A stretch of 64,000 nucleotides of DNA from Alphaproteobacteria bacterium (lineage in GTDB: Bacteria; Pseudomonadota; Alphaproteobacteria; CAAHEQ01; UBA3637), in assembly GCA_015062245.1 (NCBI GenBank), contig SUVA01000004.1:1-64000 (forward strand), in the 5' to 3' direction. The notes below the pieces were generated by a model that saw nothing but the letters and a program-made list of their open reading frames with translations, did not search any database and had not been told where the DNA came from. The position numbers and the translations under genes are program-made. Of the stretch, positions 46,053-55,457 are shown piece after piece (position 1 is the stretch's first letter; the number at the start of each line of letters is the position of its first letter).

Positions 46053-47240
46053 ATGCAAAAAATGGAACAAATTTTATCAACGCTTATATCCTTTGATACT
46101 TCCAAAAAAGATCAGATTGAAGTGTGTTGTGATTTTGTTCAGTCGTTATTAAAAGAAGCTGGCTTTGAAATTCATCTTTTAAAATCTTCTTCTGGTAAAA
46201 TCCGTGCCTTGTGGGCATGTCGGCCAGATTCGTCTTTAAAAACAACAGGCGGTATTATTCTTTCCGGACACTTGGATGTCGTTCCTTGCAATAAAAAGAA
46301 ATGGAATACGAACCCTTTTGAATTGGTTAAAATTTCCGACAGATACTATGGACGTGGTACATGCGACATGAAAGGATTTATGGCATGTGTTTTGGAAATG
46401 GCAATAACTTTAAAGGATGTTCCCATCAATCGGCCCTTATATATTTCCATTACTTTTGATGAAGAAAGTAAAATGAAAGGAATACGTAAAATTCAATCTG
46501 TTTTAGGGGAATTTTCACCGGCTTGGTGTTGGATTGGAGAACCATCTTGTATGCAAATTATTGATACACACTTTGGATGGTTGGGTGGTAAAATAACAGT
46601 AAGAGGACAGTCATCCCACAGTTCTACCCCTAACAAAGGTTTAAGCGCCATTGAAATCGCATCAGATATCATAAATTATATCAGATTGTTGGCAGAACAA
46701 AAAAAACAAACTCCTTTTAAAAATTCGCACTTTGAAAACCCATATACCTTATTTAATATCGGAACAATTAAAGGTGGAATAGCATCTAATGTCATCGCAG
46801 ACGAATGCTCATTTTTATACGAGGTAAGAACGCACCCAGGGGAAGATTTAACAAAGATTGTGAATGATATTGATAACTTTATTGAAAAAGAAATAAATCC
46901 AAAGTTTGAAAATTTTCCATCAACAGGAATTGAACACAAAAAATACGAAGGTTACGCATTGGAACCATGGCATGGTTTAGCATACAGATGCATGTCAGAA
47001 TTATTGGGGCAAAATGAAACCAAAGCGGTTTGCTATATGACGGAAGCCGGATTTTTCCAAACAAATAATATTCCAACTGTTATCTGTGGCCCCGGCTCTA
47101 TTGAACAGGCACACAAGGATAATGAATTTGTTTCTTTAGAAGATATTCAACATTGCCGAAGCCTTTTAAAAAGGCTGGCAGATTATTTAAAAACAAAAGA
47201 AACAATACATTTGGATGAATATTTAAAAAAAACAAAATAA
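46053..47240 (+). CDS. M20 deacetylase, acetylornithine deacetylase (ArgE)-like
   Basis: A 395-residue zinc hydrolase. The metal-site motifs are SGHLDVVPC, GRGTCDMKGFMACV and TFDEESKMKG, with a dimerisation domain at GQSSHSSTPNKG. These fit ArgE/DapE-type amidohydrolases, and the next gene is an ArgA-like acetyltransferase, which supports a role in arginine synthesis. A GTG two codons upstream is a possible start. Confidence 0.82.
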   Translation: MQKMEQILSTLISFDTSKKDQIEVCCDFVQSLLKEAGFEIHLLKSSSGKIRALWACRPDSSLKTTGGIILSGHLDVVPCNKKKWNTNPFELVKISDRYYGRGTCDMKGFMACVLEMAITLKDVPINRPLYISITFDEESKMKGIRKIQSVLGEFSPAWCWIGEPSCMQIIDTHFGWLGGKITVRGQSSHSSTPNKGLSAIEIASDIINYIRLLAEQKKQTPFKNSHFENPYTLFNIGTIKGGIASNVIADECSFLYEVRTHPGEDLTKIVNDIDNFIEKEINPKFENFPSTGIEHKKYEGYALEPWHGLAYRCMSELLGQNETKAVCYMTEAGFFQTNNIPTVICGPGSIEQAHKDNEFVSLEDIQHCRSLLKRLADYLKTKETIHLDEYLKKTK

Positions 47241-47253
47241 ATGGAGATAATAA

Positions 47254-47703
47254 ATGATACGTAATGCTACAATGGCAGATTCTGTCGCAATTTTGGAATT
47301 AGTCAATTACCATGCAGACAGAGGTTTGATGTTAAAAAAATGTCCTTATGATGTTTATCGGAACATTCAAGGTTTTTTTGTTTATGAAGAAGACGGCAAA
47401 ATTCTTGGTTGCGCACGTGTTTCTGTTGCATGGAAAGATTTGGTTGAAGTTGCTTCCTTGGCTGTTCACAAAGAACATCTCAGAAAAGGAATCGGGAAAA
47501 AATTGGTGGAAAAATGCATAGAACGTGCCAAACAATTAAATGTTCCCAGAATTTTTTCCTTAACATACCAATGTGAATTTTTTGAAAAATGCGGTTTTCA
47601 TGAAGTGGAGCGAGATACCTTACCGCATAAAGTTTTTGGTGAATGTTTAAACTGTGCAAAAGTTGAATGTTGTGATGAACATGCTTTTATAAAAGATATA
47701 TAA
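47254..47703 (+). CDS. N-acetylglutamate synthase-like GNAT
   Basis: A 149-residue short-form N-acetylglutamate synthase. It follows the family closely: IRNATMADSVAILELVNYHA, ASLAVHKEHLRKGIGKKLVE for acetyl-CoA, then FSLTYQCEFFEKCGFHEVER and LPHKVFGECLNCAKVECCDE, including the conserved Cys group. It makes the first intermediate of arginine synthesis, and lies 13 nt after the argE-like gene. Confidence 0.82.
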   Translation: MIRNATMADSVAILELVNYHADRGLMLKKCPYDVYRNIQGFFVYEEDGKILGCARVSVAWKDLVEVASLAVHKEHLRKGIGKKLVEKCIERAKQLNVPRIFSLTYQCEFFEKCGFHEVERDTLPHKVFGECLNCAKVECCDEHAFIKDI

Positions 47704-47721
47704 AAATATAAATAAAAATTC

Positions 47722-47768
47722 TTGACACAAAAAAAAGCATGTGTTACAATCCAATCACATCATTGTGA
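47722..47768 (+). promoter_or_regulatory. Strong promoter with an operator-like palindrome
   Basis: TTGACA (47722-47727), a 17-nt spacer and TACAAT (47745-47750), one base from consensus. TCACA and TGTGA (47755-47768) with a 4-nt centre lie at the predicted transcription start, which suits a repressor site. Confidence 0.7.
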
Positions 47769-47783
47769 CATAGGAGGTTGAAT

Positions 47784-48296
47784 ATGGAATTTGAACATCT
47801 TGAATCACGCATTTCAAAATTGTATAAAGACTTTTTTGATGGGAAAAAAATAAATTTTATCAGTGGTGTACAGCTTTTCCCTTCAATCGCTGATAAAACA
47901 CAAGCTACCACTTCCGATATCTTGGATGTTGCTCAAACGGAAGATAAATTGTTTGGATTATATTCTCTTATCAATTTAAAAACTCAAGATAAAGCCCCTT
48001 CTTTTTTATCCGATAAAGAAGCATTATCTGTGTTAAATCTTTTTTCCGAAAAAGGATATCCTAAAGCCCAGTTTTTATATGCCCATGCTTTGGAAAAACA
48101 AAATGATATTCCTGAACAGGACAAACCATTGTTAATGGTACAATCTTATGGGAAAATTTTGAAAAATCCTTATGCGCTTACGGAATTAAGACATGAAGCG
48201 TCATCTGCTATGAGAAAATGGATGAATTACCTTTCTGAAACGGAAAAAAAGCCTTTCGTTGCTTCTTATATGAAATATCAAAATAAAATGCGCTAA
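47784..48296 (+). CDS. Cytoplasmic helical protein, function unknown
   Basis: A 170-residue soluble protein, mainly helical. The second half (ALSVLNLFSEKGYPKAQFLY, then AHALEKQNDIPEQ) resembles a Sel1/TPR-like repeat, so a scaffolding role is possible. AGGAGG at 6 nt spacing sets the start at 47784. It has its own strong promoter and is the first gene of the region leading into the pseudopilin. Not recognised. Confidence 0.7.
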   Translation: MEFEHLESRISKLYKDFFDGKKINFISGVQLFPSIADKTQATTSDILDVAQTEDKLFGLYSLINLKTQDKAPSFLSDKEALSVLNLFSEKGYPKAQFLYAHALEKQNDIPEQDKPLLMVQSYGKILKNPYALTELRHEASSAMRKWMNYLSETEKKPFVASYMKYQNKMR

Positions 48297-48369
48297 TTTT
48301 AAGTCTTGAATTGTAAAAAACTTGTTTTTTATAAATACATTTTGTATACTCGTAAAAAAGGAGGTTTTG

Positions 48370-48873
48370 ATGCGATTTGAAAAGGGCAGAACGATAACTG
48401 AAATTTTGGTTGTTTTGGGCATTATTGGTGTGTTATCATTGATGGGGGTGTGGTATTATTCTCGTTCAACGCAGGAACAAAAAGTTAACGATATATTGAA
48501 TACAATACATGTTCAAACGGTTCAAATTGCACCCGTATTGTCACAACACAAGTTTGAAACATCAGAAGAAATGGCTGAATTTTTAAAAGCATATACAGTT
48601 GAAACTTCCGGATATCGCATTGAGTTTGAGCCGATTTTGGATGAAACTTCTTTTTCGGGGGAAGATTTTACAGCGCGTGTTTATTCATCAAATGGTCAGC
48701 CGATAAAAGGAAGTATGTGTCGTCGGTTGATAAAAGCGTTATCTGAACAGGAAATGGCCAAGGATGTTGATTTTACATTAAAGGATGAGGAATTGGAAGA
48801 TGGTCAAAAAGGTGATGTTCAAGTTAAACTGAATGAACAAATTATTGATTTAGACGCATTATGTGGAGGTTAG
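48370..48873 (+). CDS. Type IV pilin/pseudopilin
   Basis: A 167-residue prepilin. A very short leader MRFEKG is followed by RTITEILVVLGIIGVLSLMG, with Glu at mature position 5 and a hydrophobic helix, so it is a prepilin-peptidase substrate. The Gly-Arg cleavage site is the same as in the pilin at 1-389. Two Cys near the C-terminus (CRR, LCGG) could form the pilin disulphide. AAGGAGG precedes it. It heads the set of exported Cys-rich proteins, which may be its partners. Confidence 0.82.
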   Translation: MRFEKGRTITEILVVLGIIGVLSLMGVWYYSRSTQEQKVNDILNTIHVQTVQIAPVLSQHKFETSEEMAEFLKAYTVETSGYRIEFEPILDETSFSGEDFTARVYSSNGQPIKGSMCRRLIKALSEQEMAKDVDFTLKDEELEDGQKGDVQVKLNEQIIDLDALCGG

Positions 48874-48874
48874 G

Positions 48875-49738
48875 ATGAAAAGAAAAATTTTAGGTATGTT
48901 GGTCTTTTTGTTTAGTATGCCGGCGTATGCTTCTGTTGATTATATCAATTCCACCGATAGATATGGTAATACTATTTTATGCAGTGCTATTTTAAATGGC
49001 GATATGATGTTTGCTAAAACTTTGATTCAAATGGGGGCAGATCCAAATTCGCCTTGTATGCAAAAAATTCATTTTTCTAAAATTCGTATTCAAAGACAAA
49101 ATATTCAAGAAGGATGGTATAACTCTCATCAAAATCAAGGAACTCAATATTTTTCTGCACCTGTTTACAGCAACAGCGTTGTTCGTCAAAAAAGTTTAAG
49201 TCCATATATATCCGGTAAGTTAGGTGTCAGTTTTCATCGTTCTCAATTACAGGCCTCATACTCTGGCATGAGCGAAAAAGAAAACATTAAAGATACTGCT
49301 TATTCTGGTTCGTTGGCATTTGGTGCCAAGTATAAGTTTTTGCGTGGCGAATTGGAAGGATCATATACCACCAAAGCAGAAGAAAAAATTGGTGATGCAA
49401 CCGCAGGTGTTCAAACGGGTTCATTGATGATGAATTTGTATTTTGATATTCCTGTTTCTGACTCTTTTTTGCCGTATGTTATGTTGGGTGGTGGTGCCGC
49501 CTATAATCATGTTAAATTGGAATATGGCAATCAATCCGTAAGCAATCATAAAATGAATCCGGCATGGCAAGTTGGGGCTGGTATTTCCTATAAAGTGAAT
49601 CAAAAACTGTTTACAGATTTAGGTTATCGTTATTCCGATTATGGCAATGTTGACATTATCCGTGAAGATGGTGTAGACTATACATTGGATAAAATAAAAT
49701 CGCATTCACTGACATTGGGATTAAGGTATCACTTGTAA
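48875..49738 (+). CDS. Outer-membrane beta-barrel with N-terminal ankyrin repeats
   Basis: A 287-residue protein with a signal peptide (MKRKILGMLVFLFSMPAYA). Residues about 20-55 form an ankyrin unit (DRYGNTILCSAILNGDMMFA, then KTLIQMGADPNSPC). After a linker, residues about 105-287 make an eight-strand barrel (SPYISGKLGVSFHRS, then FLPYVMLGGGAAYNHV), ending in LTLGLRYHL with the terminal hydrophobic residue that guides outer-membrane insertion. GGAGG precedes the ATG, directly after the pseudopilin stop. Confidence 0.8.
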   Translation: MKRKILGMLVFLFSMPAYASVDYINSTDRYGNTILCSAILNGDMMFAKTLIQMGADPNSPCMQKIHFSKIRIQRQNIQEGWYNSHQNQGTQYFSAPVYSNSVVRQKSLSPYISGKLGVSFHRSQLQASYSGMSEKENIKDTAYSGSLAFGAKYKFLRGELEGSYTTKAEEKIGDATAGVQTGSLMMNLYFDIPVSDSFLPYVMLGGGAAYNHVKLEYGNQSVSNHKMNPAWQVGAGISYKVNQKLFTDLGYRYSDYGNVDIIREDGVDYTLDKIKSHSLTLGLRYHL

Positions 49739-49751
49739 AAAAGGATAGAGT

Positions 49752-50744
49752 ATGAAAAAGTTATTTTTGGGTATTTTTATTTTGATTTTTGCCACGGCTG
49801 TTTTTGCCGGTGGCAGTATATTTAAGAACAAACGAAAAGAACGCAATACAAATGGTGTTGAATCTATCGGTATGCATATTTGCGGTTCGTTAAAATGCCC
49901 ACCAATAAAAATTATCCAAGGTTCCTGTAAAGATAAAGAAAACGCTTCTTTACATTGGGGCGTTTGTATGTGTAACGAAGGATTTGTATCACAAAACAAC
50001 CAATGTGTTGTGGATAGAGGTAGTTCCTGTAATCAAATGGGTTCTTGCAATGCTGGATATTTTTGCAATTTTGGTGCCGAGAATACACCCAATCAATGTG
50101 AAAAAATAGCCTCGGAAGAATTGGAATACAATGGTGCTATCTACTTACTTAATTCGGCTGCTAGTTTTTCAAATTGGTGTCGTTCATCAGAAGGAACAAA
50201 CGATTGTCAATATGGATATTTGACATATTATTCGGCCTATGATTGGTGTTCAATGCAAGGGGCCCGTTTGTTGAATTCAGAAGAACTTCCATCGGATAAA
50301 ACAGAATGGTTAAGCAAATTGCATTGGGATGGATATATGTCGGCTTATTGGTTAGACAACGGTCGTATTGAAACGGATGGTACCGTTATGGAATTGGGTG
50401 ATGCTACGGGTTTTTCGGGTGCTGGTGGCGTTGTTTGTATAAAAGATGGTGAACAAGAATCAATGAACACAACGGGTGAAGCACGTTGGTTGGAAATTGC
50501 CGATTGTGAATGTGATACCGAAAAGGGAATTTCGTTGGATCCATCGGACGAACTTTGTAATATCCAATGTTGCAAGAATAAACACGGTGATAATTCGTAC
50601 TATACCAAAGGTGTTTGTGCCAAAAATATAGATGATTTATCGGTTGTTTGTGCGGCCAGATGCCCTGATGAAACTTGTCCGACAGGTGATGAATCCACAC
50701 CTATGGATGATTATTGTTGGGCGTATTATGAAGGCTTAATATAG
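49752..50744 (+). CDS. Exported cysteine-rich protein A
   Basis: A 330-residue protein with signal peptide (MKKLFLGIFILIFATAVFA) and over 20 Cys. A central region (about 135-230) with WCSMQGARLLNSEELPSD and SAYWLDNGRI resembles a C-type-lectin or sulfatase-modifying-like fold, flanked by small Cys modules (CMCNEGFVSQNNQC). It is 13 nt after the barrel gene. A surface binding role is possible; no family is recognised. Confidence 0.72.
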   Translation: MKKLFLGIFILIFATAVFAGGSIFKNKRKERNTNGVESIGMHICGSLKCPPIKIIQGSCKDKENASLHWGVCMCNEGFVSQNNQCVVDRGSSCNQMGSCNAGYFCNFGAENTPNQCEKIASEELEYNGAIYLLNSAASFSNWCRSSEGTNDCQYGYLTYYSAYDWCSMQGARLLNSEELPSDKTEWLSKLHWDGYMSAYWLDNGRIETDGTVMELGDATGFSGAGGVVCIKDGEQESMNTTGEARWLEIADCECDTEKGISLDPSDELCNIQCCKNKHGDNSYYTKGVCAKNIDDLSVVCAARCPDETCPTGDESTPMDDYCWAYYEGLI

Positions 50745-50753
50745 GGGGATAGG

Positions 50754-53069
50754 ATGAAAAAGACACTTTGTTTGACGACTTTGATTTTGACATCTGTATC
50801 CGCTTATGCTGTTGAATGTATAAAACCAAAGGAATGTACTTTATGGGCGCATCAAATGTGTACGGAATCTCAAAAATTTTTGGGTGATGATGAATGTTTG
50901 GAATGCGGTTGTTCCACTGGTTATACAGAAATGCCCGATAAAAGTTGTTGTAAAAACGATAGAGTTGCCGAACATGGTGGCGTAAAAGAATGTTGCTTGG
51001 ATTCTCAATCCTATTTAATGGCTTTAAATGGTGAAACTTTTTGTTGTGGAGGTGCTATGAAAGCCGTTACCACATCAGGGGATTGTTGTATGGAACAGGT
51101 ATATATTGATAAGAATAAAAACGAAACCTGTGAAGCGCCCGAAAGTTGTCCGGATGGTTATGAAGATAGAACAACGGCGAATAGTAGTACATCACTCGTC
51201 TGTTGTAAAAATGGATATTTTTTTAGCTTTTTATTTGGGGGAGATATGGTTTCCCCATATTTTTGTGGGTGTCCGGATAATGGCATATCATATGATGATG
51301 GAAGCAATTTAATCTGTTGTCAAAATGGGAAAGCCTATGATGAAAATAAAGGCACATATACTTTGACGAATTCTATTTGTTCAAGTTGTCCTGAAGGAGA
51401 ACAAAAGCTAAACGATGGCAGTTGTTGTAAAAACGAAAATATTTATAATGATCCGAATACCTATGAAGAAAAATGTTGTGGTACAGGTCATCATCTGTCG
51501 GAATATGTTGATGTGTACAATGTAAGCCAAAGAAAAAAACAATGTTGTCCGAATGGGCAAGATGCCTCTTCTTGGGGAACATGTTGCCCAACAAATGATT
51601 TGGTAGATGATTGGAGTCTGGCTCCATATAAGTGTGCTTTTAAAACACCTTATGATGATATAAATAAAGCATGCGAACGCCCAACGCCGAATCAGTATGG
51701 TATTAAAAGATGTATTAGGGGCGCTCAAAGGACAACATATTCATCAACTGGTGCGATTTTGGCATGTAAAAATGGGGTTCCCTTTTGTGGAAATGAAGGA
51801 GGGGTTACATTTGAATCACCTGGTTTATCCTGCCATTGTGGTTGTTATAGTAATGATGATTGTATAAGAATAACGGATGTTGGAATAAAAAGGCGTTGTC
51901 AATCTGATAACACGTGTGGCATTCCTAAGGTGCTTACTTTTGAAAATATAACTGTTGTTTATGATAAATTTGCCGGTGGTGAAATAACCCAAGAAAAAAT
52001 GGAAAAAATTGTGGCAAAAATGAAGGAAAAGTTAGCATTATCAAATGAAGATGCTGTGACTGTTAATTTTACCTCAGTACAGGGAAATGCAGCAATGAAA
52101 GGTTTCGGAGGTTTTTGTTGGGATGGCGATCGTAAAAATATTCACATAAACACAGCTTATTGTGAGGTTGTTAATGAAACTCAATTATCATGTGAAGGAA
52201 CGATTGTTCATGAAAATATTCATCGGATTGACCGAATGAACGAACCACTATGGGGTAACTTGAATGTTGGTTTATCTTCATTCTACCAAGGTATTATAAC
52301 CGAAGTAAATGCGCAAGCAATAGGCACAACAATAGATATTTCTAATGCCATAAAGGCGTGTTATAAAAACAGAGACGGTTTGGTTGTCGGTATTTATCGT
52401 GATGGACCAACGGCATCATCGCCACAAGAAAAACAAGAATGTAAAGACTTTATGAGAGACGTGAACTCTTATGGTAAGGGAGTTGATTATTATGTCAATC
52501 TTGGAAATGCCAAGCGCTATTTTTCGGATCCTGAATATTTTAATCCTAACAATTGCAACGGTTTAAGGGGTGAACTTGAAAGGGATTTTATGAATTCCAC
52601 TTATGCCCGTACAGGCTATTATCAAGAAAATATTGAATGGATTGAAGAAACTCACCAAAATGTTATTGCTTACAATAAAATTAAAGATAAATTACTTGTG
52701 GGATATAACTTAGGTAAATTAGGGTGGAATCCTTTTAAATCAAAGGATTTAAACCTTTCGGATTTATTGGTTGAACTTTATAAAAAGAATGCTAAAATGT
52801 GTATGTCTGCGAATGAATTTACAAACCATCCAATCATGAATATTGAGTTGTTAAAGTCGGATTTAGGGGAAATGGCAGATGCAAATGATTTTACGGTTTC
52901 CAATCGAGAGTGTATGGATTGTTGGACTGGGAAAGGATCACTTGCTTCACAAGTATGTGCCGATTGTCAAAAAAAATTGGAATGTATAACAGATCAATTT
53001 AATGAACAATGTACACCAGTTGAAGATTTTAATAAACTTATTGGAAAAGAATTTTTCTTTACTTTTTAG
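50754..53069 (+). CDS. Exported cysteine-rich protein B with HExxH metallopeptidase motif
   Basis: A 771-residue protein with signal peptide (MKKTLCLTTLILTSVSAYA). Residues 20-400 are small Cys-rich modules with repeated CC pairs (CCKNxx). A segment of about 350 residues follows with few Cys, and HENIH (486-490) in CEGTIVHENIHRIDRMNEPL has the HExxH zinc-protease form. The C-terminus returns to Cys-rich (CMDCWTGKGSLASQVCADCQ). Protease activity is inferred from the motif. It starts 9 nt after the previous gene. Confidence 0.72.
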   Translation: MKKTLCLTTLILTSVSAYAVECIKPKECTLWAHQMCTESQKFLGDDECLECGCSTGYTEMPDKSCCKNDRVAEHGGVKECCLDSQSYLMALNGETFCCGGAMKAVTTSGDCCMEQVYIDKNKNETCEAPESCPDGYEDRTTANSSTSLVCCKNGYFFSFLFGGDMVSPYFCGCPDNGISYDDGSNLICCQNGKAYDENKGTYTLTNSICSSCPEGEQKLNDGSCCKNENIYNDPNTYEEKCCGTGHHLSEYVDVYNVSQRKKQCCPNGQDASSWGTCCPTNDLVDDWSLAPYKCAFKTPYDDINKACERPTPNQYGIKRCIRGAQRTTYSSTGAILACKNGVPFCGNEGGVTFESPGLSCHCGCYSNDDCIRITDVGIKRRCQSDNTCGIPKVLTFENITVVYDKFAGGEITQEKMEKIVAKMKEKLALSNEDAVTVNFTSVQGNAAMKGFGGFCWDGDRKNIHINTAYCEVVNETQLSCEGTIVHENIHRIDRMNEPLWGNLNVGLSSFYQGIITEVNAQAIGTTIDISNAIKACYKNRDGLVVGIYRDGPTASSPQEKQECKDFMRDVNSYGKGVDYYVNLGNAKRYFSDPEYFNPNNCNGLRGELERDFMNSTYARTGYYQENIEWIEETHQNVIAYNKIKDKLLVGYNLGKLGWNPFKSKDLNLSDLLVELYKKNAKMCMSANEFTNHPIMNIELLKSDLGEMADANDFTVSNRECMDCWTGKGSLASQVCADCQKKLECITDQFNEQCTPVEDFNKLIGKEFFFTF

Positions 53070-53078
53070 GAGGATAAA

Positions 53079-53294
53079 ATGAAACCAACGAAAAAATCAC
53101 TTTTGAAAACTTTATTTATTTCGGCATTGGCTGGTCTTTCTGTATTGGGTGGGTGTAAAAAAAATCAATCCAACAATGTACCCCAAAAGGGTGATGGAAC
53201 ACGTCCGTCTGTGGAGGAAATGTGGAAAGAAGCTGCAGAAGTCAAAAAATGGATAAAGGAGAATATTCAACATAGCACTAAACAAAGGGATTAA
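53079..53294 (+). CDS. Small lipoprotein
   Basis: A 71-residue lipoprotein. Its signal ends in a lipobox (VLGGC, Cys27) and the mature part is about 45 charged residues. AGGAGG is the ribosome site. It lies between two Cys-rich genes and starts 9 nt after the first. Confidence 0.78.
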   Translation: MKPTKKSLLKTLFISALAGLSVLGGCKKNQSNNVPQKGDGTRPSVEEMWKEAAEVKKWIKENIQHSTKQRD

Positions 53295-53296
53295 AT

Positions 53297-55054
53297 ATGA
53301 AAATATCATCACGCATTGGCTTATTGGCATTTGTTTCATCTTTGGGATTAAGTTTGTCGGCTTGGGCGGCATGGCAATGTTGTTCATTGGATTCAGTGGC
53401 ATTGTGTGGTGATGTATGTTGTAAAACCGAATGTGCAGGTGATGGTTCTTGTCCAGATTGTCCATCGGATCAGAAAAAATACGGTGATACCTGTTGCGAA
53501 GATGACGACAAAGAATGTATTTGTAATGCAGATCCCGATAATGAAATTTGCACAGATCCTTGTAATGGATCTTGTAACGCCTGTCAAGAATGTCGTCCCA
53601 GCACAGAAGTGAATGGAACAAATGATTGTGTTGATACTTATTCCCCTGAAACATATGCGGATTATGATGGTGTTTGTTGTGCCAAAAATAATAAAGAATG
53701 TATTTGTAATGCAGATCCCGATAATGAAATTTGTGGATGTTCTGGTGATGATTGTTGTAAGGATATTTCCAAACCTGGTTCAGGGTGTAGTTATACCTGT
53801 CAGGGCAGTGATGGTTCTTATTCTTGGGTAAAAACGGATAGCGCCTGTTGCGAAGATGATAGCGAATGTGGAACCAATCAAACTTGTGTCAATAACAAAT
53901 GTCAGGATAAAACCTGTTCAGGTGATGATTGTTGTAAGGATATTGCAAAACCTGGTTCAGGGTGTAGTTATACCTGTCAGGGCAGTGATGGTTCTTATTC
54001 TTGGGTAAAAACGGATAGCGCCTGTTGCGAAAATGATAACCAATGTTTTGGGGGTACTATATGTCAAAATCACAGATGTGAAACACCGACATGCACAGGA
54101 ACAAGACCATCTGTTTGTCATGAATGTAATGGTACTTCATGGGTACAAAGATCTGATTGTTGCACGTCAAATTCAGATTGTACACAAGGTCGTACGCTTT
54201 GTAGCTCTTGTATATCAAATAAATGTCATTATGAAACTACGGATGAATCTTCTGCTTGTTGCCAAAGCAAAGGAAAAAAGTATTGTTCTTCGGACAATAC
54301 CTGTATTGACATGGACGAATGTTGTTATTCTGAACGGATTTGCTCTGGTCGATACGGGAATTCTTGCGTCAACGGCTCTTGGCGTTTGAATGAAGGATAC
54401 AAAAGTTGTGGCGATGGCAGCTGTGTTTCGACATCTTCCTGTTGTGATAATGAAATGCCAACAATTTTACCCGAATGTTATATATGCAATGAAGAGGGAG
54501 AATGGGAATATCGCCACAGCAATAATTATGCCGTTTGTGGGTGTCCATCCGCAGCACCGATCTATTATGATGGACATTGTTGTTCGGCCGATTCTGGTGA
54601 ATGGTTTGGTTATTTAAATAGGGTTGTAAAATTGGGTGATACAGATGGTTATGAGCCAAGCTCTGAATGCGTTTGTCAAGGGAAAAATGGGTTTGTGCAA
54701 ACAGTTGATGAAAAGTGTTATTACTGTTTTCGTGATGGAACAGGTTATAATTATATGACAGATGATATGTATGGAACTTTTTCAATCGAAGAGTCAATGG
54801 GATGTTGTAATGTTTTTGGATGGTCAATTTTTAACGAAGATGATGAAAAGACATGTTATGATCCTGATCGTTACAAAGTCTGTACAATTGACGACGGCTC
54901 GTTTATTACTAGTAAAGATAGTTGCTGTGATGATCCCGATGGGGAATATCCAGATGAATGTTATGATTGTGTAAGTTCTCAATGGGTTTATGATAAAACT
55001 AATGAGTATTGGACAGGAGATTATTGGGAAGACTGTGACTTTGGAGATTCATAA
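53297..55054 (+). CDS. Exported cysteine-rich repeat protein C
   Basis: A 585-residue protein with a signal peptide (cut near AWA-AWQ) and about 100 Cys, arranged in small modules with CC pairs. Two modules of the form CSGDDCCKDIxKPGSGCSYT are near identical in DNA (53741-53860 and 53918-54037), and ECICNADPDNEIC occurs twice. It starts 2 nt after the lipoprotein stop. It looks like a disulphide-rich surface or adhesin-type protein. No family is recognised. Confidence 0.75.
   Translation: MKISSRIGLLAFVSSLGLSLSAWAAWQCCSLDSVALCGDVCCKTECAGDGSCPDCPSDQKKYGDTCCEDDDKECICNADPDNEICTDPCNGSCNACQECRPSTEVNGTNDCVDTYSPETYADYDGVCCAKNNKECICNADPDNEICGCSGDDCCKDISKPGSGCSYTCQGSDGSYSWVKTDSACCEDDSECGTNQTCVNNKCQDKTCSGDDCCKDIAKPGSGCSYTCQGSDGSYSWVKTDSACCENDNQCFGGTICQNHRCETPTCTGTRPSVCHECNGTSWVQRSDCCTSNSDCTQGRTLCSSCISNKCHYETTDESSACCQSKGKKYCSSDNTCIDMDECCYSERICSGRYGNSCVNGSWRLNEGYKSCGDGSCVSTSSCCDNEMPTILPECYICNEEGEWEYRHSNNYAVCGCPSAAPIYYDGHCCSADSGEWFGYLNRVVKLGDTDGYEPSSECVCQGKNGFVQTVDEKCYYCFRDGTGYNYMTDDMYGTFSIEESMGCCNVFGWSIFNEDDEKTCYDPDRYKVCTIDDGSFITSKDSCCDDPDGEYPDECYDCVSSQWVYDKTNEYWTGDYWEDCDFGDS
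53741..54037 (+). repeat. Two 120-bp direct repeats inside Cys-rich gene C
   Basis: 53741-53860 and 53918-54037 differ at only a few positions, with an offset of 177 bp. A shorter 41-bp pair lies at 53510-53550 and 53693-53733. Confidence 0.9.
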
Positions 55055-55093
55055 GTATCGTAAAATTTTTCAACTTCGACCTTTCAAAAAAAC

Positions 55094-55120
55094 GCCCCTT
55101 AAACAAAGGGGCATTTGAAT
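55094..55120 (+). terminator. Terminator of the Cys-rich operon
   Basis: GCCCCTT and AAGGGGC (55094-55100 with 55106-55112) with a 5-nt loop. The following T-run is interrupted (ATTTGAATTTTT). Confidence 0.65.
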
Positions 55121-55421
55121 TTTTAAAATTCATTTTTGTTGTTATTCAAAACAGCCCAAAAATGTTCTATTAAAGAGAACACTTTTACAGTATTTTTGGT
55201 AAGCAAATCAAAACAAAATGAAAGGTAAAAAAACTCGGGCGTCCCTTTTCTGCCCAATCAAAAAAATTAGAGTTTTGATTATTTTTAGATGTTCTAATTT
55301 GATAATTATTCCTCTATATGTATCTTGAATAAATAAATAAAAAAATATACTTAAAGTATTCTTTTATATTCTTTCAATATAACTATTTAAAAAAAAATAT
55401 GGATTTTTAGGAATATTTTCC

Positions 55422-55450
55422 TTGACTTTTTGTGTGATTTATGTTATTAT
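55422..55450 (+). promoter_or_regulatory. Promoter of the tail-fibre gene
   Basis: TTGACT (55422-55427), a 17-nt spacer and TATTAT (55445-55450), 129 nt before the start codon. Confidence 0.72.
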
Positions 55451-55457
55451 TTGGTCG

